The translations under genes and the position numbers were made by a program. Source: Pseudomonas sp. Teo4 (GTDB lineage: Bacteria; Pseudomonadota; Gammaproteobacteria; Pseudomonadales; Pseudomonadaceae). Taken from it: a DNA stretch of 64,000 nt. Location of the stretch: positions 248,001 through 312,000 of the forward strand of contig NZ_JAXCIL010000002.1 in NCBI RefSeq assembly GCF_034387475.1, in the 5' to 3' direction. The notes below the pieces were generated by a model that had not been told where the DNA came from, ran no database searches, and saw only the letters and a program-made list of their open reading frames with translations. Position 1 is the stretch's first letter. Every line of letters starts with the position of its first letter. Shown piece after piece: positions 15,412 through 24,629 of the stretch.

Positions 15412-18400
15412 TTATGCACTGCGCTGACAGTCGAACACGGTAAGTCCTAGGACGAATGACTCGATGGCTTCGATAGTCTGGGTCCGCTCGCCGTGCAGCA
15501 GCCTTGCAGCGGCATTCGCAATCGAGAGCTCGCCTTGAAGAGCGGCATCCACAAGTTGCAGGCCAGCCTCCTTGATGTCATCCGTGAGCGCCAAGTTGCT
15601 CCAAGCCTCCCTCGCTTCGTCGAGAGTCTCGAAGATCGCCCGATAGATGCGTTCCTCCTCGGGCATCCTGGTTCCCTTGCTGCTCCAATACGCATCAATA
15701 CCTTGGAGCTCTGCCAACGGGTTGGTGAGACGAGTAAATACGTTTAGCGAATCCAGTGGAGCTGCCTGGAGTCCTGCGGCGGCACACCAGGGTTGCGCCA
15801 GTTCATTTGGTAGGACAGGGAACAGTCTGTCGAAGCCAGATGTAGCGAGATTCGTCAATCCGAGCTTGTTCATGACCGGCAGGACGCAAATCTTGCGCCC
15901 GTCATCAACGAGAGCGCGCCAGGCTGGCCAGCCACTCTCTAGATCCACGCCTGTTCCATCGGTGTTCACAGGCAACGTGACCAACACATCCGCAGGCGGC
16001 CACACCCCGGGAATGGTAGCCTCAGGCAGCAGATGAACGCCGATGCCAGGGCTTATTGCGGTCATCTCGGCCCTTAGTCTACCTTCCAAGTTATTGAACT
16101 CGGCCTCGCGATATCGGCGCGCTGCAAGTGCAGCTTTGCCAAGCGCACTTCCCTTTGGGGCCTTCTGGCAGCGGTGGGTGAGGAACGGATGCAGCCCTCT
16201 TTTCTCGGACTCACCGGCCATGGTCTGAAACATTTCCACGAGGCGTCGTAGCTCATCCAACTCTTTCGGAGCCTCGATTGACAACACATCCCATGACTCC
16301 TCGGACGCCGCAATCGTGATGCTTTTCTTTAGGTCTGCAAGCCACCCCATGTAGGCCGAAGCACCCTGCGGCAGCGCAAGAAACCTCCGGACGAGGTCCG
16401 TGGAGCAACTGGACAGGATCGATGGCAGCCTCGACAGGCTCTGAACCTCAGCAGTTGGCTGCTCCTCCTGTGGCGCCACCAAGCTGATAGCAACGTCGTA
16501 CACGCGCCCCAAGACGTTGAGTGCCGTTGTATCAGTCTTCCCTCTGAATTGCCCGTCAAGCAGGGCTCTGAGGTTCGGGACGAGCAAATTGAGCAGATCC
16601 AGGCATTGCGCTAGATATGCGGTGTAACTCTTAGCAGCTAATTCCGAGTTGAGAATGGCCAGCCACGCACGATTGCGGGCAACCTGTTCGGGCGCAGGAA
16701 CGTTCGCTCTGGGCATGCGTTTGCAAGCAAGCGGGTAGCCTCCAATTGTGGACGGGACGATGCTCCCGTCAGCTCCGAGCGCGTTGCTGGAGACAATATC
16801 TGCTGCAGGTGTCAGCGCCAGCAAGGTCTCACAAGTCTGATACACCTCGTGATTAAGGTCGGTTTGCACGGAGGTTGCTACATACCAGAAGTCTGAGCGA
16901 ACCTCTTTACCTTCCTCGCATGGGCTAAGACACGGCGCCTCAGCCCATGCGACATGGTCGGAGAAGCGCTGGAACAACACCTCTTGCCCTACTGCATCGA
17001 CCCAACTGATCGCCAGCGCCCTGTCGACCCTTGCTGTGACTCTTAGTAGCGAAACTACGGCTTGGAAGTCCGCGTCGACAAGCGGGGGAGAAAGTGTGGC
17101 CAGCTCCCTCAAGTGCGAAGCTGGGATGACTTGGCCGAGTAGCGAAGCCATGAGCCGGGTCAAGTCCCCCATGCTGCTCCCCACCTGAAGCGTGCGGCGC
17201 AGATCGCTTGGAGCTAACCGAGCCAAAAAGCGAGCGGTCAAACCTGAAGCGATGACCTCAGTCCTGATTTCAGTAAAGCGTCGAGATACCGAGACTATCG
17301 GACCGATATCTGGTGGCTCGACGTCGCCAATCGCAAGTCCAGCAGGCGTTCCCAGCAACGACTTCGCCATCGCTAGTGTTTCGGCGGTCTGGAGCCATCG
17401 TCTTATCACCCGATGCGCGTTCGTGTGATCCAGCCCTGTCAGAATCGCGCCGAGGAGCGCCGTTGTCGGTGCTGCCTCCAATCTAAATGCCAGACCTTCA
17501 ATGACCTCGTCATCGCATCCCTCGTGCCTAGAGAGCGTGCGCTCAAGGAACCGAGACATCTCGGATGCCGGCACCAGCCAAACTGCAGTTGCGACCGTAG
17601 TCGACAACAAGGGGGGCGCGAACTCGTGAGACAGAAAAAGTAGCTCTGCAGATCTCAACTCATGCAGCCCCACGATCCTGCCGTCATGTGTGTCTTGAAC
17701 CAGGTGCTCATCCTTGAGTCTGGTCAGCGCTAGCGAGACCGTAGTCGCTGGCTTGGACAAGACGCGAGGCAACTCTGACACATCAGCACCGCAACCCGCG
17801 GCGTTCACACAAGCCACCATCCTCAAGACATCCAGTTCGTCGTGTCGAGTGACGTCGTTCATCCGCGCAGCAATCTGCGCGTGCAGCGTCTCGCTCAATC
17901 GATGCCCCTGGGTAAGCACGTGGGTGTACTCAAGTAGGTGGCCAGCCGCCAGCGCCCAGGGTTCTCGCCATCCTTGCCAAGCGGTTTGCCCTCTATCCCT
18001 CAACTCTCGCCACACTCGTTCAGCAAGAGTGTCGTCGCCCTGAACCTTGACCTGGGCAGCGCGACGGTTATCTACCAGCGGATAGCGATCCTCCTCTCGT
18101 ACAGATGCCAAAAGCAGCAGCCCGGGAGTGCGATTTACCTCCGCAGTCAACGCGGTCCAACCCTCCGAGAACCCTCGGCCCACGTCATCGATGATGAAAC
18201 CGACGGGCGCATCTGCAGTCGCTCGTCTGGAGCGCGCAAGCTGGACAAGTGACGCAACTGCTGTCTGCGGCAGACGATGAATCTGAAACCAACGCACTGC
18301 GTGGCGACTGGCATACGCGGCTTCCCAAAGAACTGCTGACTTTCCTGAGCCGGAAGCACCGTGAATGAGCGCGTTTCTACGGCTTTCCAGTCCTTGGAGA

Positions 18401-19185
18401 ACGGCTGCACGGAGCTCAGGGCGTTCCACAACAAGTCCTGCGGCTACATGTGATGCCTGCGCATCGACACCCAGGTAGAACTGCGGATCCTCATCAGGAG
18501 TCAGGAAGTCCACAGCTGAACACAAGCCCTCGGTTAGCGCTGCCTCGACTAGTGCTGAGGTCAAAAGCGGCTGTAGCGCATCGAACCGCTGCTGAACATC
18601 AGATACTGCAAGCCCAAGATAGGCGTTCTCCGGCCGAGTACCATTTACATCAGAAAGATGCCCCACCACGCCCAAGAGGTCCGCGAAGTACATCTCGGCT
18701 TCGAAGGCGGTGCAGGCCTGTCTAGCCGAAATCTGGGCTACTGCGCTTCCGCGAGGGTCAGGCAGCACAAGCACCTTGGTTCGCGCAATGAGGCCAGCCA
18801 GCCCCTTGCGTCCCTTCAGCTGGGCTACGACGGTCGGATAGGCGGAAAGGTCCTGCAACTGGCGGATGGCAGTGCGGCGTTCGTCAACATTGCTTTCGAG
18901 CACCAGCAGAAATTGGTCGTCAGATAGCAGCCCTTTTCCTTCCCACATCTTCATGACGAAGCCCGCCACTGAGCGAGCTGAAAACGGGCCCATGTGGTCG
19001 CGTCGTGACTTGACCTGCGCGAGTGCTCTAGCGCTGGCCGTCCTGAGCTCAAGATCGTCCCCCCCTTCAGGGACGACGTTGCCGTACCCAAGCTGGCCAA
19101 CAAAGCTTTCCACGGCAAGGCTTGCCGCAACCGCATCCTGATATCGGAACCCGCGTCCCGCATGAGAGCCTGCTCTTGTCGCCAA
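15412..19185 (-). CDS. Large STAND-type NTPase with N-terminal PD-(D/E)XK (Cap4-like) nuclease domain
   Basis: 1257 aa. Residues about 8-170 look like a Cap4/DUF4297-type nuclease: GRGFRYQDAVAASL, then E40-x2-DDLEL and AQVKS (K59), the D-(D/E)XK pattern. A P-loop ATPase follows: Walker A GASGSGKS at 276-283 and Walker B GFIIDD at 329-334. A winged-helix-like segment lies near 440-500, and the remaining 750 residues are helical, a likely sensor. This layout is that of anti-phage STAND proteins (Avs and relatives), which cut DNA after detecting a phage protein. Start is TTG at 19183-19185 with AAGGAGAGG upstream. It lies 26 bp behind the radical-SAM gene, probably the same operon. Confidence 0.7.
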   Translation of the reverse strand: MATRAGSHAGRGFRYQDAVAASLAVESFVGQLGYGNVVPEGGDDLELRTASARALAQVKSRRDHMGPFSARSVAGFVMKMWEGKGLLSDDQFLLVLESNVDERRTAIRQLQDLSAYPTVVAQLKGRKGLAGLIARTKVLVLPDPRGSAVAQISARQACTAFEAEMYFADLLGVVGHLSDVNGTRPENAYLGLAVSDVQQRFDALQPLLTSALVEAALTEGLCSAVDFLTPDEDPQFYLGVDAQASHVAAGLVVERPELRAAVLQGLESRRNALIHGASGSGKSAVLWEAAYASRHAVRWFQIHRLPQTAVASLVQLARSRRATADAPVGFIIDDVGRGFSEGWTALTAEVNRTPGLLLLASVREEDRYPLVDNRRAAQVKVQGDDTLAERVWRELRDRGQTAWQGWREPWALAAGHLLEYTHVLTQGHRLSETLHAQIAARMNDVTRHDELDVLRMVACVNAAGCGADVSELPRVLSKPATTVSLALTRLKDEHLVQDTHDGRIVGLHELRSAELLFLSHEFAPPLLSTTVATAVWLVPASEMSRFLERTLSRHEGCDDEVIEGLAFRLEAAPTTALLGAILTGLDHTNAHRVIRRWLQTAETLAMAKSLLGTPAGLAIGDVEPPDIGPIVSVSRRFTEIRTEVIASGLTARFLARLAPSDLRRTLQVGSSMGDLTRLMASLLGQVIPASHLRELATLSPPLVDADFQAVVSLLRVTARVDRALAISWVDAVGQEVLFQRFSDHVAWAEAPCLSPCEEGKEVRSDFWYVATSVQTDLNHEVYQTCETLLALTPAADIVSSNALGADGSIVPSTIGGYPLACKRMPRANVPAPEQVARNRAWLAILNSELAAKSYTAYLAQCLDLLNLLVPNLRALLDGQFRGKTDTTALNVLGRVYDVAISLVAPQEEQPTAEVQSLSRLPSILSSCSTDLVRRFLALPQGASAYMGWLADLKKSITIAASEESWDVLSIEAPKELDELRRLVEMFQTMAGESEKRGLHPFLTHRCQKAPKGSALGKAALAARRYREAEFNNLEGRLRAEMTAISPGIGVHLLPEATIPGVWPPADVLVTLPVNTDGTGVDLESGWPAWRALVDDGRKICVLPVMNKLGLTNLATSGFDRLFPVLPNELAQPWCAAAGLQAAPLDSLNVFTRLTNPLAELQGIDAYWSSKGTRMPEEERIYRAIFETLDEAREAWSNLALTDDIKEAGLQLVDAALQGELSIANAAARLLHGERTQTIEAIESFVLGLTVFDCQRSA

Positions 19186-19211
19186 ACCAAACCTCTCCTT
19201 CCGTGACTTGC

Positions 19212-20591
19212 TTAAGAAACACGAAACGGTAGCTTTGATACGTCACTCGCCGCAACATCGCGATCAAAGTCAACGCGCGTATAGTCACGAGAGTAATAGG
19301 AAAAACTTTTTAACTTGAAGTACGCATCCATATCCATATAGCGTCGAGACAGCTCTAGGCTTGCAGCCTCAGCTGAACCTGCATCAAAATCATCACTTAA
19401 ATGAATCGCAGAGATACCACTTTCATACGCACTAGTTGAGTCAACTACTTCAGCACCAAGCTCAGACCACTCTCGCAAGAGTACATTTGCGGCTATTGGC
19501 GGCCCATACGCCACAACGGGACCAACCGAAACTCCTGCAATCGAGTCTTTATGATTATCAAGAAAAGACCGCGTTTCCTCAAGCGTCGTGGCCGTTTCTC
19601 CGGCATAGAGTAAGACATTTACTTTGGCGGATATGCCGTTATCCCTACAGGCTTCGAGCAAAACAGATGCTCGGCGAATATAGCGCTCGGGATCCTTCGA
19701 TTTACGCATATTTAGGATTTGTGTTGGCGAGGCCGTTTCGAGCCCCAGATCAAGCACCTTCATCCCCGCTTCCGCAAGACAAGCAATCGTTTCAGGCGTA
19801 AGCACATCTACACGACTTTCTGTCCGCCACGAGATATTGAGGCCGCCAGCCTTTAATGCCTTCGCAAGGCCAGTACCCCATTTCACATTAGGGACGAACA
19901 TTGATGACTGAAAATAGGGCCGGATCTCACGCCCCCCGTACTGATCAGAAACTGCTGATAACGCATTAGCCATGTGATTCACCGCACCTAACTTCTCAAG
20001 TGGGATATCTCGCTCCTCGCAGAAAGCACACCCCATGCCACAGCCACGTGACGCTTCAATGCTCGGTTGATAACGCTCAAAGCCTGATACCAAGGTATGG
20101 TTCAGGGCGACATCTGGCTTCGGAGCAGAGAGGATCCGCAAGTCAGGTGCTTCAGTAAGCAGGCTGGCTATTCGTGGCTCTGCTAGGCCTGGGACCAAAA
20201 GGTCCGCTTCCGGCAGCTTCGCGTGTAACCAGTCAGGATCAGGTCCAACGACCCATCGCCCACCAACAATAATTTTGGCCCCTGGGTCAGAGCGACGTAC
20301 CAGCCTACAAAAAATCTGAGCCCAAGGAAGGGCGTAGAAGCTTGGGATGGATAGCATTATGGGGAAATTGGACGGAAAGATCCCTTCTTCCAGCAGCGCC
20401 CTAAGAATCTCGGCGGGCTCGCGATGCTCACCATGCACCATGAAGGTCGAAGTCCCCATGGTATCGAGGGTCGTTGCAAGAGATAATGCACCGTAATTAA
20501 GATAGAGCTGTCGACGAGCAAGCATATGGTCGCGTTTTTTGGGCGATAACATGCCAGCGGATACGAATACCACTGTATTAGAACGCTTCAT
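19212..20591 (-). CDS. Radical SAM protein with B12-binding-like N-terminal domain
   Basis: 459 aa from the ATG at 20589-20591 (an ATG 48 nt upstream is possible but would overlap the divergent gene). The N-terminal Rossmann-like region includes DPGAKIIVGGRWVV (102-115), as in cobalamin-binding-type radical SAM proteins, but no DxHxxG motif. Radical SAM cluster motif CGMGCAFC (C184, C188, C191), followed by a TIM-barrel region with LDLGLETASPTQILNMRK. It differs from prokaryotic viperins in length and in the residues around the cluster. Substrate unknown. It is divergent from a thymidylate kinase paralogue (41 bp) and upstream of the nuclease-STAND gene. Confidence 0.75.
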   Translation of the reverse strand: MKRSNTVVFVSAGMLSPKKRDHMLARRQLYLNYGALSLATTLDTMGTSTFMVHGEHREPAEILRALLEEGIFPSNFPIMLSIPSFYALPWAQIFCRLVRRSDPGAKIIVGGRWVVGPDPDWLHAKLPEADLLVPGLAEPRIASLLTEAPDLRILSAPKPDVALNHTLVSGFERYQPSIEASRGCGMGCAFCEERDIPLEKLGAVNHMANALSAVSDQYGGREIRPYFQSSMFVPNVKWGTGLAKALKAGGLNISWRTESRVDVLTPETIACLAEAGMKVLDLGLETASPTQILNMRKSKDPERYIRRASVLLEACRDNGISAKVNVLLYAGETATTLEETRSFLDNHKDSIAGVSVGPVVAYGPPIAANVLLREWSELGAEVVDSTSAYESGISAIHLSDDFDAGSAEAASLELSRRYMDMDAYFKLKSFSYYSRDYTRVDFDRDVAASDVSKLPFRVS

Positions 20592-20632
20592 TAAACACCA
20601 GTTTCTCTTGACTTTACAGCGAAAGGATACGT

Positions 20633-21265
20633 ATGCCATTTGTAAGCATTGAGGGCATTGACGGTAGCGGGAAGAGCGAGCAAGTTAAACGACTTGTTGA
20701 CCATCTTAGAGCTCTAGGGCTCTCGGTGCTACAGACAAAAGAGCCGGATGGAGGGCATTTGGGTAGCGAGGTTCGGGCGATCTTAACGCATGCCGATCGA
20801 AACCTCGCCCCTGCTGAGCAATTGTTGTTAGTCAGCGCTGCACGTTATGACCACGTGAAAAATGTCATTCGACCTGCATTAGCGAAGGGCCAGTGGGTCA
20901 TCTCCGATCGTTTCGTTGACTCAACCTATGCATTCCAAGTCGCAGTGTCCGATGCCGATCTTCATCAGTTATTTCGATCAGTCACCGACATTGTTGTAGG
21001 CACTACGCTCCCCGACTTCACATTCATCCTCGACCTTCCGCTCGAGGTCGCAGGAGCCCGGAGAGACCAGCGCCATGACGATATCAGCGACCCGGCGGAA
21101 GCGACGCGGGATTTCGCGGCCATCCGGAACGGGCTATTAGAGGTGGCAATCCAAAATCCGGGGCGTTGCCACATCATCGACGCGAACCAGCAACCGGGTG
21201 AGGTTGCACGCGACATCTGGCGCATAGTGGAACTGGTACTGCGAGATTTTCCTGCAAACCACTGA
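20633..21265 (+). CDS. Thymidylate kinase paralogue in defence island
   Basis: 210 aa, complete dTMP-kinase fold: P-loop GIDGSGKS at 8-15, KEPDGGHLG at 36-44, SAARYDHV, DRFVDSTYAFQ and a lid region GARRDQRHDD. All catalytic elements are present, so phosphorylation of dTMP or a related nucleotide is likely. The housekeeping tmk of pseudomonads lies in a holB-pilZ context, so this is an extra copy. It lies 44 bp upstream of a nuclease-STAND gene and divergent from the radical SAM gene, which suggests a role in nucleotide signalling or altered nucleotides rather than basal metabolism. Confidence 0.82.
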   Translation: MPFVSIEGIDGSGKSEQVKRLVDHLRALGLSVLQTKEPDGGHLGSEVRAILTHADRNLAPAEQLLLVSAARYDHVKNVIRPALAKGQWVISDRFVDSTYAFQVAVSDADLHQLFRSVTDIVVGTTLPDFTFILDLPLEVAGARRDQRHDDISDPAEATRDFAAIRNGLLEVAIQNPGRCHIIDANQQPGEVARDIWRIVELVLRDFPANH

Positions 21266-21309
21266 GCAACTAAAGTCTATCGCGTAAAATTTGATAACCT
21301 GAGTCTTTA

Positions 21310-24021
21310 ATGAATCCGCAAACCCGTAACCTACTCATTCAGCGTGTGATTGATTCGCTAGGCATGTTGGCACCCGGTTCAACTTTCGAGCGTTTCGGGG
21401 TCATCCTGATTCAGCGGATGTGTGGTGTCAAACTGGTTCAACGTGGCTCTTCGGTCAACGGCAGTCCAGTTGGGGGCGCTTTGGACGCTGTCTCCGAAGA
21501 TGGTCGGATTGTGGTTGAGGCGTCGATTCAAAAAGGATACTTTTCCGGTGCAATGAAAAAGCCCTGGGATGATCTCAAGCATACCCTCGCGCTTGCGCCA
21601 CTCGCCGAAGAGATCTATTTGCTGAGCTCGCAGCGCGCGGAAACAGGCGCTATCGAAGCAATGGTGAACTCAGCTTCGCAAGAGAGCCGCATGGTTGAGC
21701 GACACCTCCATCTGATGGACAGCCGCGCCATCGCGGAGGCTATCATTGACACGCTGATGCTCTGTGACGATGCAATCGACGACCTAGCGGAATATCTGCC
21801 TGTCCTTGCCGAGATACGAGATGATCACCCTGCGTCATTGAAAGTGCCTCTACTGAGCGAGTTTTACGTTAGAAATGAGAAAGTTGATGAAGAGCTCGAT
21901 CAACGGCTAGAAACATCAGCCTGTGTTGAGATCAGTGGCATTGGTGGTATTGGTAAATCACAAGCCGCCGCCGCATGTCTAATGCGGAGTGCAAACCGTT
22001 TTGAATACAGATTTTGGGTCAGTGGCCGAGATATCGACACTGTCGAGCGGCTCTCTTCAGTACCAGTCAAGCGAGGCGGCGCCGAGCGTAATGTTAGCGG
22101 TTTATTGAAGAAGAACTGCACCTTTTTAGTCGTAGATGATGCACGCCCAGATCTGAAGATCGAGGAATTAGCTGCTCTTTGCGGGCCAGATTCGCGAATC
22201 CTGATCACTCGGCAGAGCCCCTCAAAAGGAGCATTCCCTATGCCACCCATGGAGGAGATGCAGGCTCGAGAACTGGTTGGCAAAGGCCTCAGCACCCACC
22301 CATCTGAGGAAGAGTTTCAAACGATTTGGAGCGCTGTCGGCGGACATCCGCTAAGCCTCGTTATGCTGAATGCTGCCGCCCACGAAGAGGTGCCGTGGGA
22401 CGAACTCGCCAACGACTGCGCTAATGTCGCCAATATGCCCCATAACGGTGCACGGCTTGCCGACTGCATTCTCGGCCGACTGAAACCAGTTCTGGAAGAA
22501 GAGTTGTGTATGTTCCAGTGGGCAGGCCAAAGCCACTGCGATCGTGAATTTTTCAAATATGTTATCGGTTCACTGCGTTTAAAACCGTTTGAGCGTCATG
22601 GTTTGACTGCACCCGAGAGCAAAGCATCAATCCGTGTTCACGATATAGTTTTTACCGCCTTAAACTCGTTGAATTGGCTAACCGAGGAAAAAGCGAGAAC
22701 AATCAATAACAGACTCGAAGAGTTCATTCTCCAGCAAATCCGAACGGATGGGCATGCGCTGCAACTGATCGCATCTCAGCTTAAAGGGAAGATCGCTAGC
22801 AATGTCAAAAGTGGTGATCGGCGTCCAGCCTTCCTTTACACCTTAGCTATGGTCTGGAAGGGCACTGAAATTCAGCATGAACTACTGTCTGATCCGCTTG
22901 AGGATGCAAGTCGACTCAGACAGCTAGACGCCTCACAAAATGAGGTAGCTATTTTAGTGGTTCTCGAGACCATAGAAGCAAAAGAACGCTATCTACGTCA
23001 AACTAAAGGCGAACCGACGGCCAGAACATGGCTTGGAACAATCCTAGAAGCATATGACGACCTAGCGGCCATGTCCGGCCTTGATATTCGCCAAGCTGCT
23101 GAAATCAAATATCACCATGCGAAAACTCTCCATAGCCTGATGAGGTACGAGGAGGCGAAGCGCTTATTCTTGGAGGTAGTTTCCAGTTACCCACTGAATC
23201 AGGCAAAACTTCAACTTTTGAGATCTTTTGGTCGTCACCCTGATGGCTATGAAACAGCTCAACGATATGCCTCAGAGATAATCGATGCAAAACTGAACAA
23301 CGACAATGTATCCCCTTCCCTGCTAATGGCACTGGGCGATGCCCTTAATGGAGCGAGACAAACATGGGCAGGGGAACTCCTCAAGCAACATGAGGAGCTA
23401 TTTCTACAGCAGGCTCTATATAGTGCCGCCATCGGGATACCGCAAGGTTATCACTCCGTCGCAAGTTTCATTCGTGCATTGACCTGGCATGAACCAGAAC
23501 GGGTTAAAAGCGTATTGGAGCAGTTACCCGAACCAACCCCTCTGATGTTGGACGATGACCAAAGCCGCGGTGGCTATGCAGAAATCATGCTGCTCGCATC
23601 GGACGTCAATGCTGCTGAGCTAAGCCTTGTTCTAGAAGCTTTCGAGACGCTGAAGTCACCAGATCCCTATCAGAAGCGCAAGTGGGGAGAATCGCTTTAT
23701 AAACTTGGCCGCCACGAAGATGCAGAAAATATTTTAGAGTCCATCGAAGATGGGAGTGGGCGGATATGGCTGGCTCATAACCTCTCGCAGGTGAAACTTG
23801 AGTTAGGCAAGCTAGATGAGGCCCTTAACCTCGCCACTGAGTCTATTGAGGGAGCAAATGGCGTCAACATCAAATACCGTAGTAGCTTCCTTTTGCAGCG
23901 TGTCAAAGTTAAGATTGCGCTTGGCCAGGACCCAACTTGCGACATAGCCGAAGGTCGAAGTCACACAACCAACCCCGGACTCCTAAATCAATTTTCCTCA
24001 TTTGAAACTAGCAACGCATAG
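21310..24021 (+). CDS. NLR-like STAND NTPase with N-terminal restriction-nuclease-like domain and TPR-like C-terminus
   Basis: 903 aa. Residues about 20-150 resemble a PD-(D/E)XK nuclease: FERFGVILIQRM, ALDAVSEDGRIVVEAS (D59, E70), K75. STAND ATPase: Walker A GIGGIGKS at 210-217, Walker B TFLVVDDARPD near 274-284, sensor RILITRQ, and GGHPLSLVMLNAA, the GxP motif of NB-ARC-type ATPases. From about 590 the protein is a helical repeat array (TPR-like, EEAKRLFLEVVSSYP, GRHEDAENILES, GKLDEALNLATESIE). Architecture is that of bacterial NLR-like anti-phage sensors. AT-richer than its surroundings, consistent with transfer. Likely co-transcribed with the thymidylate kinase paralogue. Confidence 0.75.
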   Translation: MNPQTRNLLIQRVIDSLGMLAPGSTFERFGVILIQRMCGVKLVQRGSSVNGSPVGGALDAVSEDGRIVVEASIQKGYFSGAMKKPWDDLKHTLALAPLAEEIYLLSSQRAETGAIEAMVNSASQESRMVERHLHLMDSRAIAEAIIDTLMLCDDAIDDLAEYLPVLAEIRDDHPASLKVPLLSEFYVRNEKVDEELDQRLETSACVEISGIGGIGKSQAAAACLMRSANRFEYRFWVSGRDIDTVERLSSVPVKRGGAERNVSGLLKKNCTFLVVDDARPDLKIEELAALCGPDSRILITRQSPSKGAFPMPPMEEMQARELVGKGLSTHPSEEEFQTIWSAVGGHPLSLVMLNAAAHEEVPWDELANDCANVANMPHNGARLADCILGRLKPVLEEELCMFQWAGQSHCDREFFKYVIGSLRLKPFERHGLTAPESKASIRVHDIVFTALNSLNWLTEEKARTINNRLEEFILQQIRTDGHALQLIASQLKGKIASNVKSGDRRPAFLYTLAMVWKGTEIQHELLSDPLEDASRLRQLDASQNEVAILVVLETIEAKERYLRQTKGEPTARTWLGTILEAYDDLAAMSGLDIRQAAEIKYHHAKTLHSLMRYEEAKRLFLEVVSSYPLNQAKLQLLRSFGRHPDGYETAQRYASEIIDAKLNNDNVSPSLLMALGDALNGARQTWAGELLKQHEELFLQQALYSAAIGIPQGYHSVASFIRALTWHEPERVKSVLEQLPEPTPLMLDDDQSRGGYAEIMLLASDVNAAELSLVLEAFETLKSPDPYQKRKWGESLYKLGRHEDAENILESIEDGSGRIWLAHNLSQVKLELGKLDEALNLATESIEGANGVNIKYRSSFLLQRVKVKIALGQDPTCDIAEGRSHTTNPGLLNQFSSFETSNA

Positions 24022-24088
24022 TTTTGAAAGTAAGTTCTTCGTTTCGCTTAGGTGGAGATCGTACGAACCGGACGGTCGCCTAAACAAA

Positions 24089-24310
24089 CTAAGCGTTACT
24101 CTTGCCCTCCTCCTCCTCCTCCTCAAGTGAAACTCCACACCACTCACACCTGCAACCAAAATACACATCATAGGCGCCTTGACACACTATCTGGTGCTCC
24201 TCGCCAGCTTGAGCATCCCGCTCAATGCAGTCATTACAAAGATTGATAGTGGGATACTGTTCAGAGGTGCTGTCAGATTGCATATCCCCAAAGACGGTAC
24301 ATGTTTTCAT
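24089..24310 (-). CDS. Small cysteine-rich protein with acidic C-terminus
   Basis: 73 aa starting MKTCTVFGDMQSD at the ATG 24308-24310, with AGGAG about 9 nt upstream. It has CX2C pairs (LCNDC and CEWC, plus FGCRC), probably binding zinc, and a run of six glutamates encoded by repeated GAG/GAA codons before a basic tail. The frame is open upstream to 24463 but lacks a ribosome site there. Similar small CX2C proteins occur in pseudomonads; function unknown. It converges on the STAND gene. Confidence 0.55.
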   Translation of the reverse strand: MKTCTVFGDMQSDSTSEQYPTINLCNDCIERDAQAGEEHQIVCQGAYDVYFGCRCEWCGVSLEEEEEEGKSNA

Positions 24311-24520
24311 AGTTAGCGGCTCCTGGCTGATAAACCCAGCATAATCACTGTGAGGCTTAGAAAAACATGAGATTTTTAAATTCTTCCGACCTTTGCTGAA
24401 AGGATCTAAATATAGATAACCACAGGGAACCCAATGCTTTTTCGGACCTCCGAAACGGGGCAATGAGCATGATAAATCGCTTTTGCTAAAGCTGCCAAAG
24501 GTTTTCCGGCCTGATCTCCT

Positions 24521-24575
24521 AGGTGTACTAGCGGTACGGTACTAAGTTTCTTACCTGTAACGTAGAGTTCGCTAA
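24521..24575. repeat. Imperfect 55-bp direct repeat flanking the restriction-modification cassette (left copy)
   Basis: It matches 28931-28985 without gaps at 44 of 55 positions; shared blocks include ACTAGCGGTAC, ACCTGTAAC and GTTCGCTAA. The pair brackets the three-gene R-M cassette exactly in the non-coding DNA on both sides. The rest of the 319-bp intergenic stretch here (24311-24629) shows nothing else. Confidence 0.65.
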
Positions 24576-24629
24576 GACGAACTCAGCCCCTCTAGCCTTC
24601 AGCACTCCAAAGTAAAAATTATTAGCCAG

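Noticed and set aside
19212..20591. Prokaryotic viperin
   Set aside because: Length, N-terminal B12-like domain and residues around the cluster cysteines do not fit viperins, although a nucleotide kinase is adjacent.
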